The notes: generated by a model not told the origin, from the sequence alone. Shown: positions 1-8,844, counted from the stretch's first letter. The stretch: 32,245 nucleotides of DNA from Mesorhizobium sp. (GCA_004017275.1 SAKE01000042.1:1-32245); one strand, 5' to 3'. A program made the numbers and translations.

Positions 1-1708
1 TTGTAGGCGTGATCTCTTCCCGAATTCCCGACCACATCTTTATCGGTAAGGTGGTAGTGTCCGGCCCGCTCACGAAGAGTGACAGCACCAACTCATCGAA
101 GGAATGCAGGAAGGCAAAGAATCCGGCGACGATTAACGCAGGACGCATGAGCGGGAGTACGATTTTCCAAATCGTGACGATCCGCGAGGCCCCCAAACTC
201 GCGGCGGCGTGCTCTAGGCGGACGTTCAGGGCCTGTAGGCTTGCGGCGACAATCAGCACGACTAAGGGAACGGCGCCGATCGTATGTGCGATCACCAGAG
301 CGAGATTCGTGTTGACGAGCTGCAACCGTGCAAAGAGGAAGTAGAGGGCAACCGCACTGACGATTACCGGCACGATCATCGGTGCAAGCAAGAGCTGGTA
401 TCCGACACGGCGCATCCGCGGACTGCCGCGCACGAGCGCCATCGCAGCCGCTGACCCGATGGCAAGGCTTGCAAATGCGGTAGCTGTTGCAATGCCCAAA
501 CTTTGCAGCGTGGCGGAGACCCACGCGCGGCTTGTAAAATATGCCTCATACCATTGCAGCGACAGGCCGGGGGGCGGGAAATCGAGGAAGCGCGAGGAAC
601 TGAATGAGATCGGAACAATGATCAGGATGGGACTGACCAGAAACACAGCAACGAGCAGACTGAAGCCGCGTAGCAGCTTGCCACCAAGAGCCGCACGCTC
701 ACAACCTATGGCGAATCCGGCCGGAACCCGAAGGCTGTGAGCGACCGCCCGCACCAGGGCCGTAGCGAGGTCAACAAGTTGGACGTAAGCGGTGGTTGAA
801 CGACGAACGGGTGTGCCAGCCGATTGGGCAGCCCCGTGCTGAGATCCGAGCAAGCTATCGATACCGACGAAATGATTGGAAATTGTATAGACCACCAGCG
901 TGATCGAGAGCAGCACGGTAGCGGCAGCGGCTGCGAGTGGCCAATTCAGCGTCACGTTTGCATAAATGTCGATTTGCATCGGCAATAGGATTGTGTTCGG
1001 GCCGCCGAGCAGCGCGGGAGTGATGTAGAACCCCAGAGCGAACACAAAGACCAGCAGCCCGGCCGCGATCACGCCCGGTAAGCTCAAAGGAAAGAACACG
1101 CGCCAAAAATTCTGGGGCGCAGAGGCTCCGAGGGAGGCGGCAGCGCGAGTCAGACTGGATGGAATCCCTCTCATTACGCTGATGAGCACCAAAACCGTAA
1201 ACGGCATGAGGATATAGACCATCGCTATGAGCACACTGAACTTATTGTAGATCAGGTCGATAGGTCGTTCGGTGATGCCGAAGTCCATTAGAAGTTGGTT
1301 AATAACGCCAAAGCGCCCAAGGATCACCATCCATGCATAGGTACGCACGAGGTAGCTCGTAAAGAACGGCAACACTACTGCAAGCAATAGCGCTCTGGCG
1401 ACCCAGGTGCGGGCCGCAACGATCCAGAAGGCGAGTGGATACCCCATTAGAAGGCAAAGCAGCGTAACTGTTATTGCCAGCTCGAAGGTGTGACTGAGGA
1501 TGATCCAGTTCGTTCGATCACCCAAGAACTCTTGGAAGTGTGCGAGCGTCGGTCCAGGATCGAACAGACTGAGAGAGAGGAGACCAGCGAGCGGGACGAA
1601 AAAGAAGATCCCGAGCAGAAGTGCCATTGGAGCAAGCAAGAGCGTGGCTTCGCGATTGTGTAGGGGCCACGCGATGGCCGCTCTGACGGTCTGGTATAAA
1701 GTGGCCAT
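1..1708 (-). CDS. Fused two-module ABC transporter permease (partial, C-terminus outside window)
   Basis: Inner-membrane channel of a PotB/PotC- or AfuB-type importer. An uninterrupted frame of 569 codons runs from the ATG at 1708 to the window edge; no in-frame stop was found on reading every triplet. Two permease modules follow each other. The first has the cytoplasmic EAA loop around residues 186-206 (RAAASLGAS, then FFPLSLPGV). A linker with little hydrophobic content lies at about residues 283-343. The second module has its EAA loop near residues 498-515 (HAAASLGAS, then IVLPLMRPAL). Each EAA loop contacts one ATPase subunit, so one such chain could replace the usual PotB+PotC pair. The start codon overlaps the stop of the binding-protein gene (TAATG), indicating coupled translation. 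The last segment (roughly 50 residues expected) is missing because of the window edge. The substrate cannot be read from the sequence; polyamine or ferric iron are the usual choices for this family. Confidence 0.85.
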   Translation of the reverse strand, partial: MATLYQTVRAAIAWPLHNREATLLLAPMALLLGIFFFVPLAGLLSLSLFDPGPTLAHFQEFLGDRTNWIILSHTFELAITVTLLCLLMGYPLAFWIVAARTWVARALLLAVVLPFFTSYLVRTYAWMVILGRFGVINQLLMDFGITERPIDLIYNKFSVLIAMVYILMPFTVLVLISVMRGIPSSLTRAAASLGASAPQNFWRVFFPLSLPGVIAAGLLVFVFALGFYITPALLGGPNTILLPMQIDIYANVTLNWPLAAAAATVLLSITLVVYTISNHFVGIDSLLGSQHGAAQSAGTPVRRSTTAYVQLVDLATALVRAVAHSLRVPAGFAIGCERAALGGKLLRGFSLLVAVFLVSPILIIVPISFSSSRFLDFPPPGLSLQWYEAYFTSRAWVSATLQSLGIATATAFASLAIGSAAAMALVRGSPRMRRVGYQLLLAPMIVPVIVSAVALYFLFARLQLVNTNLALVIAHTIGAVPLVVLIVAASLQALNVRLEHAAASLGASRIVTIWKIVLPLMRPALIVAGFFAFLHSFDELVLSLFVSGPDTTTLPIKMWSGIREEITPT

Positions 1709-2793
1709 TAGCTGGCCACCCATTGGGTCCAGCGCTCCACGAGCACTTCGGTATTAGTTTTGCCCGAGGAGGATTGGGCTTCCCAGTAGGCCGGATCGTA
1801 GAAGAATTGCTTGTCAATGTTCTCGGGCGCGGTCGGCAGTTTGGCGGCCACACTGGGCTCAATGTAATTAAAGGCAGCCCGATTGAGCGGACCATAAAAG
1901 ATGAGATTGTTGAGACGAGCTTGCGCCTGCGCGGAAGCCTGGTAGGCGACAAACCGCATGGCCGCAGCCCGGTTTTTCGTGCCCTTCGGAACGACCCAAT
2001 GCAGCGGGCTAAGCATCCCTTCGTTCCACAGGTAATCAACGCCAGCGCCCTGCTCCTTAAGGATTTGCATTCGGCCATTCCATGCCGAGGACATCGCAAC
2101 CTGACGATCCGATAGGAGCTGACCTGGTTCGGCGCCCACGCTCCAGAATTTCGTTATGTGCGGTTTGATGCGATCGAGAGACGCGAATGCCTGGTCGAAG
2201 TCGATTGGGTACAGCTTGTCCTTCGGAACTCCGGCTGCCAGCAACGCAAATTCGACCGTCCGTTCTCTGAGGGAGCGAGGCCCCGGAAACGCGCTGACGT
2301 CCCAGAACTCAGTCCATGAGCGGGGGCGCGGCTTGTCGGCCGGGTAATCGGCCGTGGAGAATGCCATCACGGTGCTGAACACGTACGAGCCCACGGCATA
2401 TTTTGTCTTTGCCTCAGGAACAAGGTTATCCAACGTTTCCTTATCGAATGCCCCATAATCGATTTCTTCGACATACTTGTCTGCATCTGATCTAAACGCA
2501 GGGCCGGATATCTCCACCACATCCCATTGCACATTGCTGCTATCGACTTGCGCCTTAAGCTTCGCCGCGTCAGCCGGAGACACATAAGTCACCTTGATGC
2601 CTGTCTCACTCTGGAAGGGATCAACTACGGCTTTGCGGAACGCCTCCTCATACGATCCGCCACCGGAAACGACCACCAGGGTCGACTCTTGCGCTCGCAA
2701 AATGCTTGGGGCGCCAAGCACCAGCGCCGCTCCGCTGAGTCCTATTAGGGCCTGACGTCGCGTCGGCCGACTGGAGTTAATGTAGCGCCTCAT
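1708..2793 (-). CDS. ABC transporter substrate-binding protein (PotD/AfuA-like, Tat signal)
   Basis: Periplasmic solute-binding protein of 361 residues, of the family-1/8 type that serves spermidine/putrescine and iron importers. The N-terminus carries a twin-arginine signal: RRQAL at residues 12-16, a hydrophobic stretch to about residue 28, and a likely cleavage site after Ala34 (ILRA-QE). The mature protein opens with the strand typical of this fold (LVVVSGGGSYEEAF). The start at 2793 has a good ribosome-binding site (GGGAGAGAG) that overlaps the stop of the ATPase gene only 12 bases away. The gene order ATPase, binding protein, permease on one strand supports a single importer operon. The exact ligand is not assignable; the Pot-like assignment is a family inference. 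Confidence 0.88.
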   Translation of the reverse strand: MRRYINSSRPTRRQALIGLSGAALVLGAPSILRAQESTLVVVSGGGSYEEAFRKAVVDPFQSETGIKVTYVSPADAAKLKAQVDSSNVQWDVVEISGPAFRSDADKYVEEIDYGAFDKETLDNLVPEAKTKYAVGSYVFSTVMAFSTADYPADKPRPRSWTEFWDVSAFPGPRSLRERTVEFALLAAGVPKDKLYPIDFDQAFASLDRIKPHITKFWSVGAEPGQLLSDRQVAMSSAWNGRMQILKEQGAGVDYLWNEGMLSPLHWVVPKGTKNRAAAMRFVAYQASAQAQARLNNLIFYGPLNRAAFNYIEPSVAAKLPTAPENIDKQFFYDPAYWEAQSSSGKTNTEVLVERWTQWVAS

Positions 2794-2805
2794 GAGCTCT
2801 CTCCC

Positions 2806-3996
2806 TTATGAAGACCATATCGGAATGCGATCTGCGGCCGAGGTCACGTGCAACGAAGCCGCCTCAGCTTCGAGATGGTCGGGTACACCTTGTCTCGGGC
2901 CGTTCGCCTTCACAGAAAGAAGGCGTCCATCCCGCGCGTCCCAGCCAATTCGCACTTTCTCACCGACTTTGAACCGTGGAGAGGAGGCGCGATAAGCTAC
3001 GGCTACAGTGAGAACTACGGAAAGGGCCGCACGTAGGCGTACTTGGCACTTGACGATGTTTCCGCGGTAAATAGACTCTTGGATCACACCCTCGAATTCG
3101 TTGTCAGCGCACGCGCCTGCTGCGAGAGGGACGATCTTCTCGGGTCGGACCATGAGGCTCACGGGTCCCATCACCTGGTCCTCGGCTCCCTGCCATGTCG
3201 CTCGAACCTGCAGGCCAGCGACATCGAGGAGGGGACCGTGATCTGTCTTTCCAACAAGACGAGCGTCGAGGAAGTTCGATTCGCCAATGAAGCTCGCAAC
3301 AAAGCGGGTTTCCGGCGTCTCATATATCTCTTCCGGCGTACCAATCTGTTCGACCTTGCCCTCATTCATCACCACGATTCGGTCGGACATGGTGAGCGCT
3401 TCACTCTGGTCGTGGGTGACGAACACCATTGTTGTTCCAAGAGATTTTTGTAGGCGCTTCAGTTCGAGCTGCATGTGCTCTCGAAGTTGCTTATCAAGCG
3501 CACCAAGCGGTTCATCCATTAGAATTACACCTGGGCGGAACACAAGCGCACGCGCCAGTGCAACCCGCTGCTGTTGACCGCCGGACAGCTCGTGAGGCAT
3601 GCGGCCCCCATATTCACCGAGCTGAACAAGATCGAGTGCCGCGGCGACACCGGCTCGAATGTCGTAGCCGGATATTCCGCGCATCTTCAACGCAAACGCC
3701 ACGTTCTCGAAAACGGAGAGATGAGGAAATAGCGCGTAGTTCTGGAATACAACTCCGATGTTGCGCCTGTGGACTGGTAGCCTCGTTATTGGTCGAGCAC
3801 CGACAAAAATTTGGCCGGCGCTTGGCGTTTCAAAACCCGCAACCATCATCAACGTTGTCGTTTTCCCGGATCCGCTTGGGCCAAGAAACGAGACAAACTC
3901 GCCAGCCTCGATCTGGACCGAAATATCACTAACGGCTCGGACGGTGCCGTATTGCTTACAAAGTCGCTCTAGCCGCAGCGGTTCACCTCGGGACAT
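2806..3996 (-). CDS. ABC transporter ATP-binding protein (PotA-like, TOBE domain)
   Basis: Cytoplasmic ATPase of the importer, 396 residues. Walker A is GPSGSGKTTT at residues 39-48. The family signature LSGGQQQR lies near residue 141, Walker B (VILMDEP) near 161, and the switch histidine in VFVTHDQSEAL near 195. The C-terminal third, from about residue 285, has the TOBE fold seen in PotA, FbpC and MalK, which often senses regulatory ligands. The start at 3996 is the first ATG after a repeat-rich upstream region, with GACGAGG about 6 bases before it. It is the first gene of the three-gene importer operon. All catalytic motifs are intact. The last 25 residues are low in family resemblance and probably variable. 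Confidence 0.9.
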   Translation of the reverse strand: MSRGEPLRLERLCKQYGTVRAVSDISVQIEAGEFVSFLGPSGSGKTTTLMMVAGFETPSAGQIFVGARPITRLPVHRRNIGVVFQNYALFPHLSVFENVAFALKMRGISGYDIRAGVAAALDLVQLGEYGGRMPHELSGGQQQRVALARALVFRPGVILMDEPLGALDKQLREHMQLELKRLQKSLGTTMVFVTHDQSEALTMSDRIVVMNEGKVEQIGTPEEIYETPETRFVASFIGESNFLDARLVGKTDHGPLLDVAGLQVRATWQGAEDQVMGPVSLMVRPEKIVPLAAGACADNEFEGVIQESIYRGNIVKCQVRLRAALSVVLTVAVAYRASSPRFKVGEKVRIGWDARDGRLLSVKANGPRQGVPDHLEAEAASLHVTSAADRIPIWSS

Positions 3997-4010
3997 CTAA
4001 ACCTCGTCCG

Positions 4011-4080
4011 TGTTGCAAATAATGCAATGGTGTTGCAATTACGTTTAGAAGCTGACAGGGGTGTGAACACTTGTCAAGTG
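4011..4080. promoter_or_regulatory. Repeat-rich promoter/operator region of the ABC importer operon
   Basis: Upstream of the ATPase gene there is an inverted repeat TTGCA-N5-TGCAA (4013-4027). TGTTGCAA is repeated directly at 4011-4018 and 4031-4038, 20 bp apart, which is two helical turns. A second palindrome, CACTTG-T-CAAGTG, lies at 4068-4080 and contains a minus-strand TTGACA (4077-4072) that could be a -35 box. No convincing -10 was found at the right spacing. These are typical features of a repressor or activator site for a carbon/nitrogen uptake operon; the regulator is unknown and is not encoded next to it. Confidence 0.45.
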
Positions 4081-4667
4081 GAGCGGAGGAGTCATCCATG
4101 AAGTCTGTCAAATATCCCCCGAGCGGCCGTGACCGAGCCCGTGGGTTAACAAAGTGCAACGCGCCTTAAATCTGCTGATGGTCGTTGGCGCGAGTGAAAG
4201 GCCGTCGGAGTGAATGAGATCGCGCGGCGGCTAGGACAGCATGCAAGCGATGTCAGGCAACTGTCAGGGTCTCTCCTGCTTGTTGGGTCCGCCTCCTTGC
4301 ATACCGTCGGCACCGAATCTGTGCCGCAGGTGGGGAGTCACGACGTAACCTTCTACTCCTGGCGCAAGAAGGGATGGACACCGTGCAGGTCCGCGCGCGG
4401 CCGCCTTACGGCAGGAAGCCTGCAGTCATCTCGGTGCTAGATGGCGACAATATGGAAACTGCATTTGACGCAAGCTGCTACATGATTGATCCTTGATTGA
4501 ATGAAGTTGCTAGCCTGCAGCAAGCTGCGTACCTGCGGCGTTTCGAACTCTGGTCCGGCAAGTACACTTAACTGCATGAAACCGTCTGCACTTGCGCGAG
4601 GATGCATGCTTCGACCTCCGCGCAAGCGAGCCTGTGCGAACCATTAGACGGAGGCGAACGCTGCCGA
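4081..4667. other. Intergenic stretch, possible tiny IS3 OrfA remnant
   Basis: Between the divergent ABC operon and the MFS gene I see no convincing gene. Around 4342-4380 the plus strand encodes HDVTFYSWRKKGW. This resembles the end of the helix-turn-helix of IS3-family OrfA (typically ATFYxWRKKYGG). The match is about ten residues and nothing around it supports a full element, so it is at best a fossil. A likely ribosome-binding site (GGAGG, 4650-4654) for the MFS gene lies at the right end. Confidence 0.3.
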
Positions 4668-6323
4668 ATGAACGGGGCGGAGGGCGCAGACGAGGACCCA
4701 GGTTCGCGAACGGCTTTTGCGCCGCTCAGGAATCCGACCTTTCGTTCGATCTGGCTCGCCACGCAGGTTTCCAGCCTGGGCTGGTTGATGCAGACTGTTG
4801 CCATCAGCTGGCTGATGGCGACGATCTCGACTTCCGATCTTATGGTCGCGCTGGTACCGGCGTCATCGACGCTGCCCGCCTTCATTCTTTCTGTCTTCGT
4901 CGGGGCCATCGCCGACAATTTCAACCGCCGCAAGGTCATGTTCGCCGGCCGGTGCATTATGGTCATAGCATCTGCGATGCTGGCCACCTCTGTAGCGCTG
5001 GGCTTTGTAGACCCTTGGATGATCCTCGGCTTCAGCTTCTTGATCGCATGTGGCGGTGCCATCAACGATCCCGCATGGCAAGCCTCGGTTGGCGATATGG
5101 TAGACCGACGCGATGTTCCCGCTGCCGTCACCCTCCTCTCCGTCGGCTTCAACACTGTCCGGACCGTGGGCCCGGCGCTCGGCGGCATCCTGGTTGCCTC
5201 GTTCGGGCTTGTGACGGCTCTCGCCGTGACCACACTCACATATCTGGTACCTCTGGGGACCATATGGCGCTGCAAATGGAAGGTTCGTTCTTCGCCTCTG
5301 CCGCGTGAGCCGATGAGCACGGCGATCTATGACGGGCTGCGCTTCACGGCGATGTCTTCGGAAATCAAGACGGCGATCGCTCGCGGAACCCTCTTTGGCT
5401 TGGCGGGCATCGGCATACTCGCGCTGCTGCCCCTGGTCGTCCGGGATCAGCTGGGAGGAGGACCGCTGGCCTATGGCGCCCTCATGGCCGGCTTCGGGAC
5501 AGGCGCTGTCTTCGCCGGCGTCTCCAACGGCGTATTCAGAAGGCGTTTGTCTCAAGAACGGCTGATGACGCTCGCCTGCATCGCCTGCGCGGCGTGCTCC
5601 CTCTCCCTTGCATTGACCTCCTCGATTGCAGTGGCGGCAATCGCGCTCGCTTTGGGCGGCGCGGGTTGGGTCACGGCCTGGTCCGGGGTTGGCGTGAGCG
5701 TGCAGCTGGCAAGCCCGCGCTGGGTCGTGGGGCGCACCATCTCGATCTATTATGCGTTGATAGACGGCGGCATCGCGGCTGGCAGTTGGGTGTGGGGCAC
5801 GGTGGCCCAGAACCATTCCCTGGCCTGGGCGCTGGAGGGTTCTGCTGGTGCTCTGTTGCTCGTCGCTGCGGCCGGCGTCCTGTTTCCTCTTCGCGAGCGC
5901 CACGACTCCGAGCCCGATCCTCTAGAGCAATTCGACACCCCGGCAGTCGCCCTCAATCTCAAGCCAAGAAGCGGTCCCATCGTCGTCAAAGTCGAATATC
6001 TGATACCCGCCGAAAACGTCGATGCTTTCCTGGACCTCATGCGCGAGCGGCGGCATGTACACAGCCGCGTCGGTGCTCGACACTGGACTCTCCAGCGCAA
6101 CCTTCAGAAGCCTATGCAGTGGACAGAGACATTCCGCACGCCGACCTGGACCGACTACCTTCGCCTCAACCATCGCCTCACGACAGAGGATAGGCACCTA
6201 GACGAAAGGGTCCTCCTCCTGCACGAGGGAGAGCTTCCACCTCAATTGACGCTTTTGATCGAGCGACCGACGGGCCCCGCTCGCAAAGCCGAGCACTCGA
6301 CGTCTTATGTTCCCCATCATTGA
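4668..6323 (+). CDS. MFS_3-type transporter with C-terminal soluble domain
   Basis: Inner-membrane transporter of the MFS_3 / transmembrane secretion effector group (EntS-like), probably an exporter, 551 residues. Hydrophobic segments fill roughly residues 20-405. The start of TM1 (FRSIWLATQVSSLGWLMQTVAISW) and the following RR-containing loop (NFNRRKVMF) are conserved in the paralogue at 26984. After the membrane part comes a soluble domain of about 115 residues (from about residue 430: PRSGPIVVKVEYLIPAENVDAF) that resembles the ABM/dabb-like tail found in this group. The start at 4668 is chosen over an in-frame codon at 4602 because the paralogue begins at the equivalent place and GGAGG lies 13 bases upstream. 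The gene is intact. The substrate is unknown. Confidence 0.85.
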   Translation: MNGAEGADEDPGSRTAFAPLRNPTFRSIWLATQVSSLGWLMQTVAISWLMATISTSDLMVALVPASSTLPAFILSVFVGAIADNFNRRKVMFAGRCIMVIASAMLATSVALGFVDPWMILGFSFLIACGGAINDPAWQASVGDMVDRRDVPAAVTLLSVGFNTVRTVGPALGGILVASFGLVTALAVTTLTYLVPLGTIWRCKWKVRSSPLPREPMSTAIYDGLRFTAMSSEIKTAIARGTLFGLAGIGILALLPLVVRDQLGGGPLAYGALMAGFGTGAVFAGVSNGVFRRRLSQERLMTLACIACAACSLSLALTSSIAVAAIALALGGAGWVTAWSGVGVSVQLASPRWVVGRTISIYYALIDGGIAAGSWVWGTVAQNHSLAWALEGSAGALLLVAAAGVLFPLRERHDSEPDPLEQFDTPAVALNLKPRSGPIVVKVEYLIPAENVDAFLDLMRERRHVHSRVGARHWTLQRNLQKPMQWTETFRTPTWTDYLRLNHRLTTEDRHLDERVLLLHEGELPPQLTLLIERPTGPARKAEHSTSYVPHH

Positions 6324-6495
6324 CCCCTTTAGAACAGTGCGGGTCCGCGACCCCTCGCCGTGTTAGCGCTGGCAGGAGGAGCATAACTGGACTACGCTGG
6401 CCCACAGCAACGACTTCTTCCCTCACCAGCCCAGTGGCAACGAGCCAAGAGTTTTCGAGGATGGAACGGCGAGAGCCGAGAAGCAGCGATCCACT

Positions 6496-6699
6496 TCAGT
6501 TCGGCTGCGCGGGAGCGAATACAGCCGCGCCCAGCACCACATCGCAACAACGGGGATCGACCAGTCGGGCAACCGGGGTCGTGTAGGCGGTAAGGCAGAC
6601 GATCGGCGTCCCACCCTTTCGCGCACGAATATCCGGCGGCGTTACCGCCCTTGTATCAGCAACCACACTCAAAGAGGGCTCCTTCCCTTGCGTCAACAA
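6496..6699 (-). pseudogene. panB: Remnant of panB (ketopantoate hydroxymethyltransferase), N-terminal fragment
   Basis: The minus strand encodes VTPPDIRARKGGTPIVCLTA followed by YTTPVARLVDP and CDVVLG. This is the opening of PanB, the first enzyme of pantothenate synthesis (5,10-methylene-THF + 2-oxoisovalerate to ketopantoate). The resemblance stops around 6535, just where the active-site loop VGDSxGM should follow, and the frame ends at 6496. Only about 55 of the usual ~270 residues remain, so it cannot be functional. Its presence next to the NAD/biotin/panD cluster suggests a fuller pantothenate set once stood here. Confidence 0.7.
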
Positions 6700-6846
6700 T
6701 CGTGCGGTGTCGCGTGTGGCATATTTTTGTGCAGGTGCGAAGAACTAATTTGCCACGCACGTGAGTTGACGCGCTGACGGTTATTGGTGAGAACAAAATT
6801 CAATCGGTTCAGCTACTTCTTGGCTTACCCAAGCACATCAGAGATC

Positions 6847-7807
6847 ATGAGCGATCGCGCAAAAGGGACTACAAAAGGCGGGCGCAGAGCCAAGGCCGAC
6901 ACGGCTAAGGTCGACCTGACCGCGGTCGTCGTCGCGGTGAACGAGAATGAACCGTGTGTCCTCACCATCGGACAGACTGACACTTTGCCCTCCGGCCCGC
7001 TTGCGCTCGAGCACCGATCGCTGCAGTCCGGTTTGAGAACGTGGGTCGAGGAACAGACCGGCCACCCACTGGGATATATCGAGCAGCTCTACACCTTTGC
7101 CGATCGGGACCGAGCCGGCACCGAGCTTGAGCGGCGAGTCATCTCCATCAGCTATCTCGCACTCACCCGTAAGGAACATGCGACCGCTCCGTCCAGGTCC
7201 GGCTGGCGAAGCTGGTACGACTATTTTCCATGGGAGGATCACCGTGCCGGAACTCCACCGATGGTGTCGGACGTCCTGCGGCCTCGCCTGAGCGAGTGGG
7301 CGGAGAGCGCGGACGACAACGCGACGCGCCTCGAGCGCGGAAGGCGCGGCAATCGCCTTCGGCTTCGACGAACGCCCGTGGAACGAGGATCTCGCACTCA
7401 AGCGCTACGAGCTGCTTTATGAAGCAGCCCTTGTGGAAGAGGCGGTGCGCGGTTCGGTCCTCCCCCTGCCGGTTCGCGGCAAGCCCATGGTTTCCGATCA
7501 TCGTCGCATCCTCGCAACGGGCATTGCGCGGCTGCGCTCCAAGATCAAGTACCGGCCGGTCGTCTTCGAACTGATGCCGCCGGCTTTTACGCTTCATCAG
7601 CTGCAGCGCACCGTGGAGGCGCTTGCCGGCAGGCTCGTCCACAAGCCGAACTTTCGTCGCCTCATCGAGCAGCACGAACTGGTCGAAGAAACTGGCGAAA
7701 CTAGCGCGGAGACAGGGGGCCGGCCGGCGAAGCTTTATCGCTTCCGCCACGCCGTGCTCGAAGAGGGGGAGCTCGCCGGGGCAAAATTGCCGCTCGCGCG
7801 GGGTTGA
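6847..7807 (+). pseudogene. nrtR: NrtR-type Nudix-related regulator of NAD metabolism (one-base frameshift)
   Basis: NrtR proteins join a Nudix-like ligand-binding domain to a C-terminal winged helix and repress NAD genes, sensing ADP-ribose or related metabolites. The first frame (ATG 6847) has the Nudix-like part, with TVLTI-type strands, LRTWVEEQTG, YIEQLYTFADRDR and the signature WYDYFPWEDHRAG. The second frame, open from 7292, supplies the expected continuation (AIAFGFDERPWNEDLALKRY, then ELLYEAALVEEAVR) and the winged helix (FTLHQLQRTVEALAGRLVHK, then PNFRR), ending at 7807. The two parts join only if one extra base lies between about 7292 and 7335. The gene sits immediately upstream of nadABC in the same direction, the classical position. 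An in-frame TTG at 6784 is less likely as the start. It could be a sequencing error rather than a dead gene. Confidence 0.75.
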
Positions 7808-7824
7808 CCGCTTATACTCACTAC

Positions 7825-7845
7825 GAATATATGCGCCTTATATTC
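7825..7845. promoter_or_regulatory. 21-bp palindrome at the nadA promoter, candidate NrtR operator
   Basis: Perfect 7-bp arms GAATATA-N7-TATATTC lie 24 bp upstream of the nadA start. They are flanked by CTAC on the left (7821-7824) and GTAG on the right (7848-7851), and an outer pair TTATAC (7812-7817) / GTATAA (7852-7857). TTGACC at 7804-7809 with TATATG at 7828-7833 (18-bp spacer) could be the -35/-10, so a bound protein would block polymerase. The length and place fit NrtR operators, which are about 21-bp palindromes. The link to the adjacent nrtR gene is inference. Confidence 0.6.
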
Positions 7846-7869
7846 AGGTAGGTATAACCGGAGAGCTCG

Positions 7870-8844
7870 ATGAGCGCGATGCTACCTTCGGGCGCGTCCC
7901 TGTACGACCGCGTTCGGCGCGTAATCCCCCCGATCGAATGGCCGGCGTTCAGCGACGACATAGACGCCATCCTCGCGCTGAAGCGCGAGCGCAATGCGGT
8001 CGTCCTGGCGCACAATTATCAGACACCGGAGATCTTCCACTGTGTCGCCGACATCGTCGGCGACAGCCTGGCGCTCGCCCGCAAGGCAATGACGGTTGAA
8101 GCGGATGTCATTGTGCTGGCCGGCGTGCATTTCATGGCCGAGACGGCAAAGCTGCTCAATCCGCAAAAGACGGTGCTGATTCCCGATCTTGCGGCCGGCT
8201 GCTCGCTGGCGGACTCGATTGCCGCCGAGGACATCCGGCTGCTGCGGCAACGCTATCCCGGCGTGCCGGTCGTTACCTACGTCAACACGTCGGCCGCAGT
8301 GAAGGCCGAGTCCGATATCTGCTGTACCTCGGGCAATGCGAAGGCCGTTGTGGAGTCGCTGGGCGTTCCCCGGGTGATCATGCTGCCGGACGAGTATCTG
8401 GCCCAGAACATCGCCGCCCAGACCGACGTGCAGATCATCGCCTGGAAAGGGCATTGCGAAGTGCATGAGCGCTTCACGCCTGCCGACATCCGCGAGTTGC
8501 GTGAAACTCATCCGGGCGTAACGGTGCTCGCGCATCCCGAATGCCCGCCTGACGTGGTGGCCGTAGCCGATTTTTCCGGGTCGACCGCTGCCATGTCCGA
8601 CTATGTCGAAAGGCAAAAGCCGCCGCGCGTCGTGCTGCTGACGGAATGCTCGATGAGCGACAATGTCGCGCTCCAGCATCCGGAACTCGAGTTCATCCGG
8701 CCCTGCAATTTGTGCCCCCATATGAAGCGGATAACGCTCGCCAATATCCGCGCCGCGCTCGAGCAGAACCGCCATGTCGTGACCATCTCACCCGAGATCG
8801 CCGGCCGCGCGCGGCTGGCCGTCGAGCGGATGCTCGCCGTATGA
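7870..8844 (+). CDS. nadA: Quinolinate synthase
   Basis: Second enzyme of de novo NAD synthesis: it condenses iminoaspartate with dihydroxyacetone phosphate to quinolinate, using a [4Fe-4S] cluster. The 324 residues show the three cluster cysteines at the expected spacing: Cys111 (AAGCSLAD), Cys196 (WKGHCEVHERF) and Cys282 (RPCNLCPHM). Substrate-binding motifs are also present: AHNYQTPEI near 47, YVNTSAAVKA near 137 and HPECPP near 222. The start at 7870 follows GGAGA. The stop overlaps the nadB start (ATGA), implying coupled translation. It is the first enzyme gene of the cluster, directly behind the palindromic operator. The frame is clean. Confidence 0.95.
   Translation: MSAMLPSGASLYDRVRRVIPPIEWPAFSDDIDAILALKRERNAVVLAHNYQTPEIFHCVADIVGDSLALARKAMTVEADVIVLAGVHFMAETAKLLNPQKTVLIPDLAAGCSLADSIAAEDIRLLRQRYPGVPVVTYVNTSAAVKAESDICCTSGNAKAVVESLGVPRVIMLPDEYLAQNIAAQTDVQIIAWKGHCEVHERFTPADIRELRETHPGVTVLAHPECPPDVVAVADFSGSTAAMSDYVERQKPPRVVLLTECSMSDNVALQHPELEFIRPCNLCPHMKRITLANIRAALEQNRHVVTISPEIAGRARLAVERMLAV

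Noticed and set aside
4342..4380. IS3 OrfA-like peptide TFYSWRKKG
   Set aside because: Only about ten residues match and nothing else of an IS3 element is present; mentioned only in the gap entry.
6715..6745. Sigma-54-like -24/-12 promoter before nrtR (TGGCA...TGC)
   Set aside because: The spacing between the GG and GC elements is one base too long, and no NifA-type upstream site is near.
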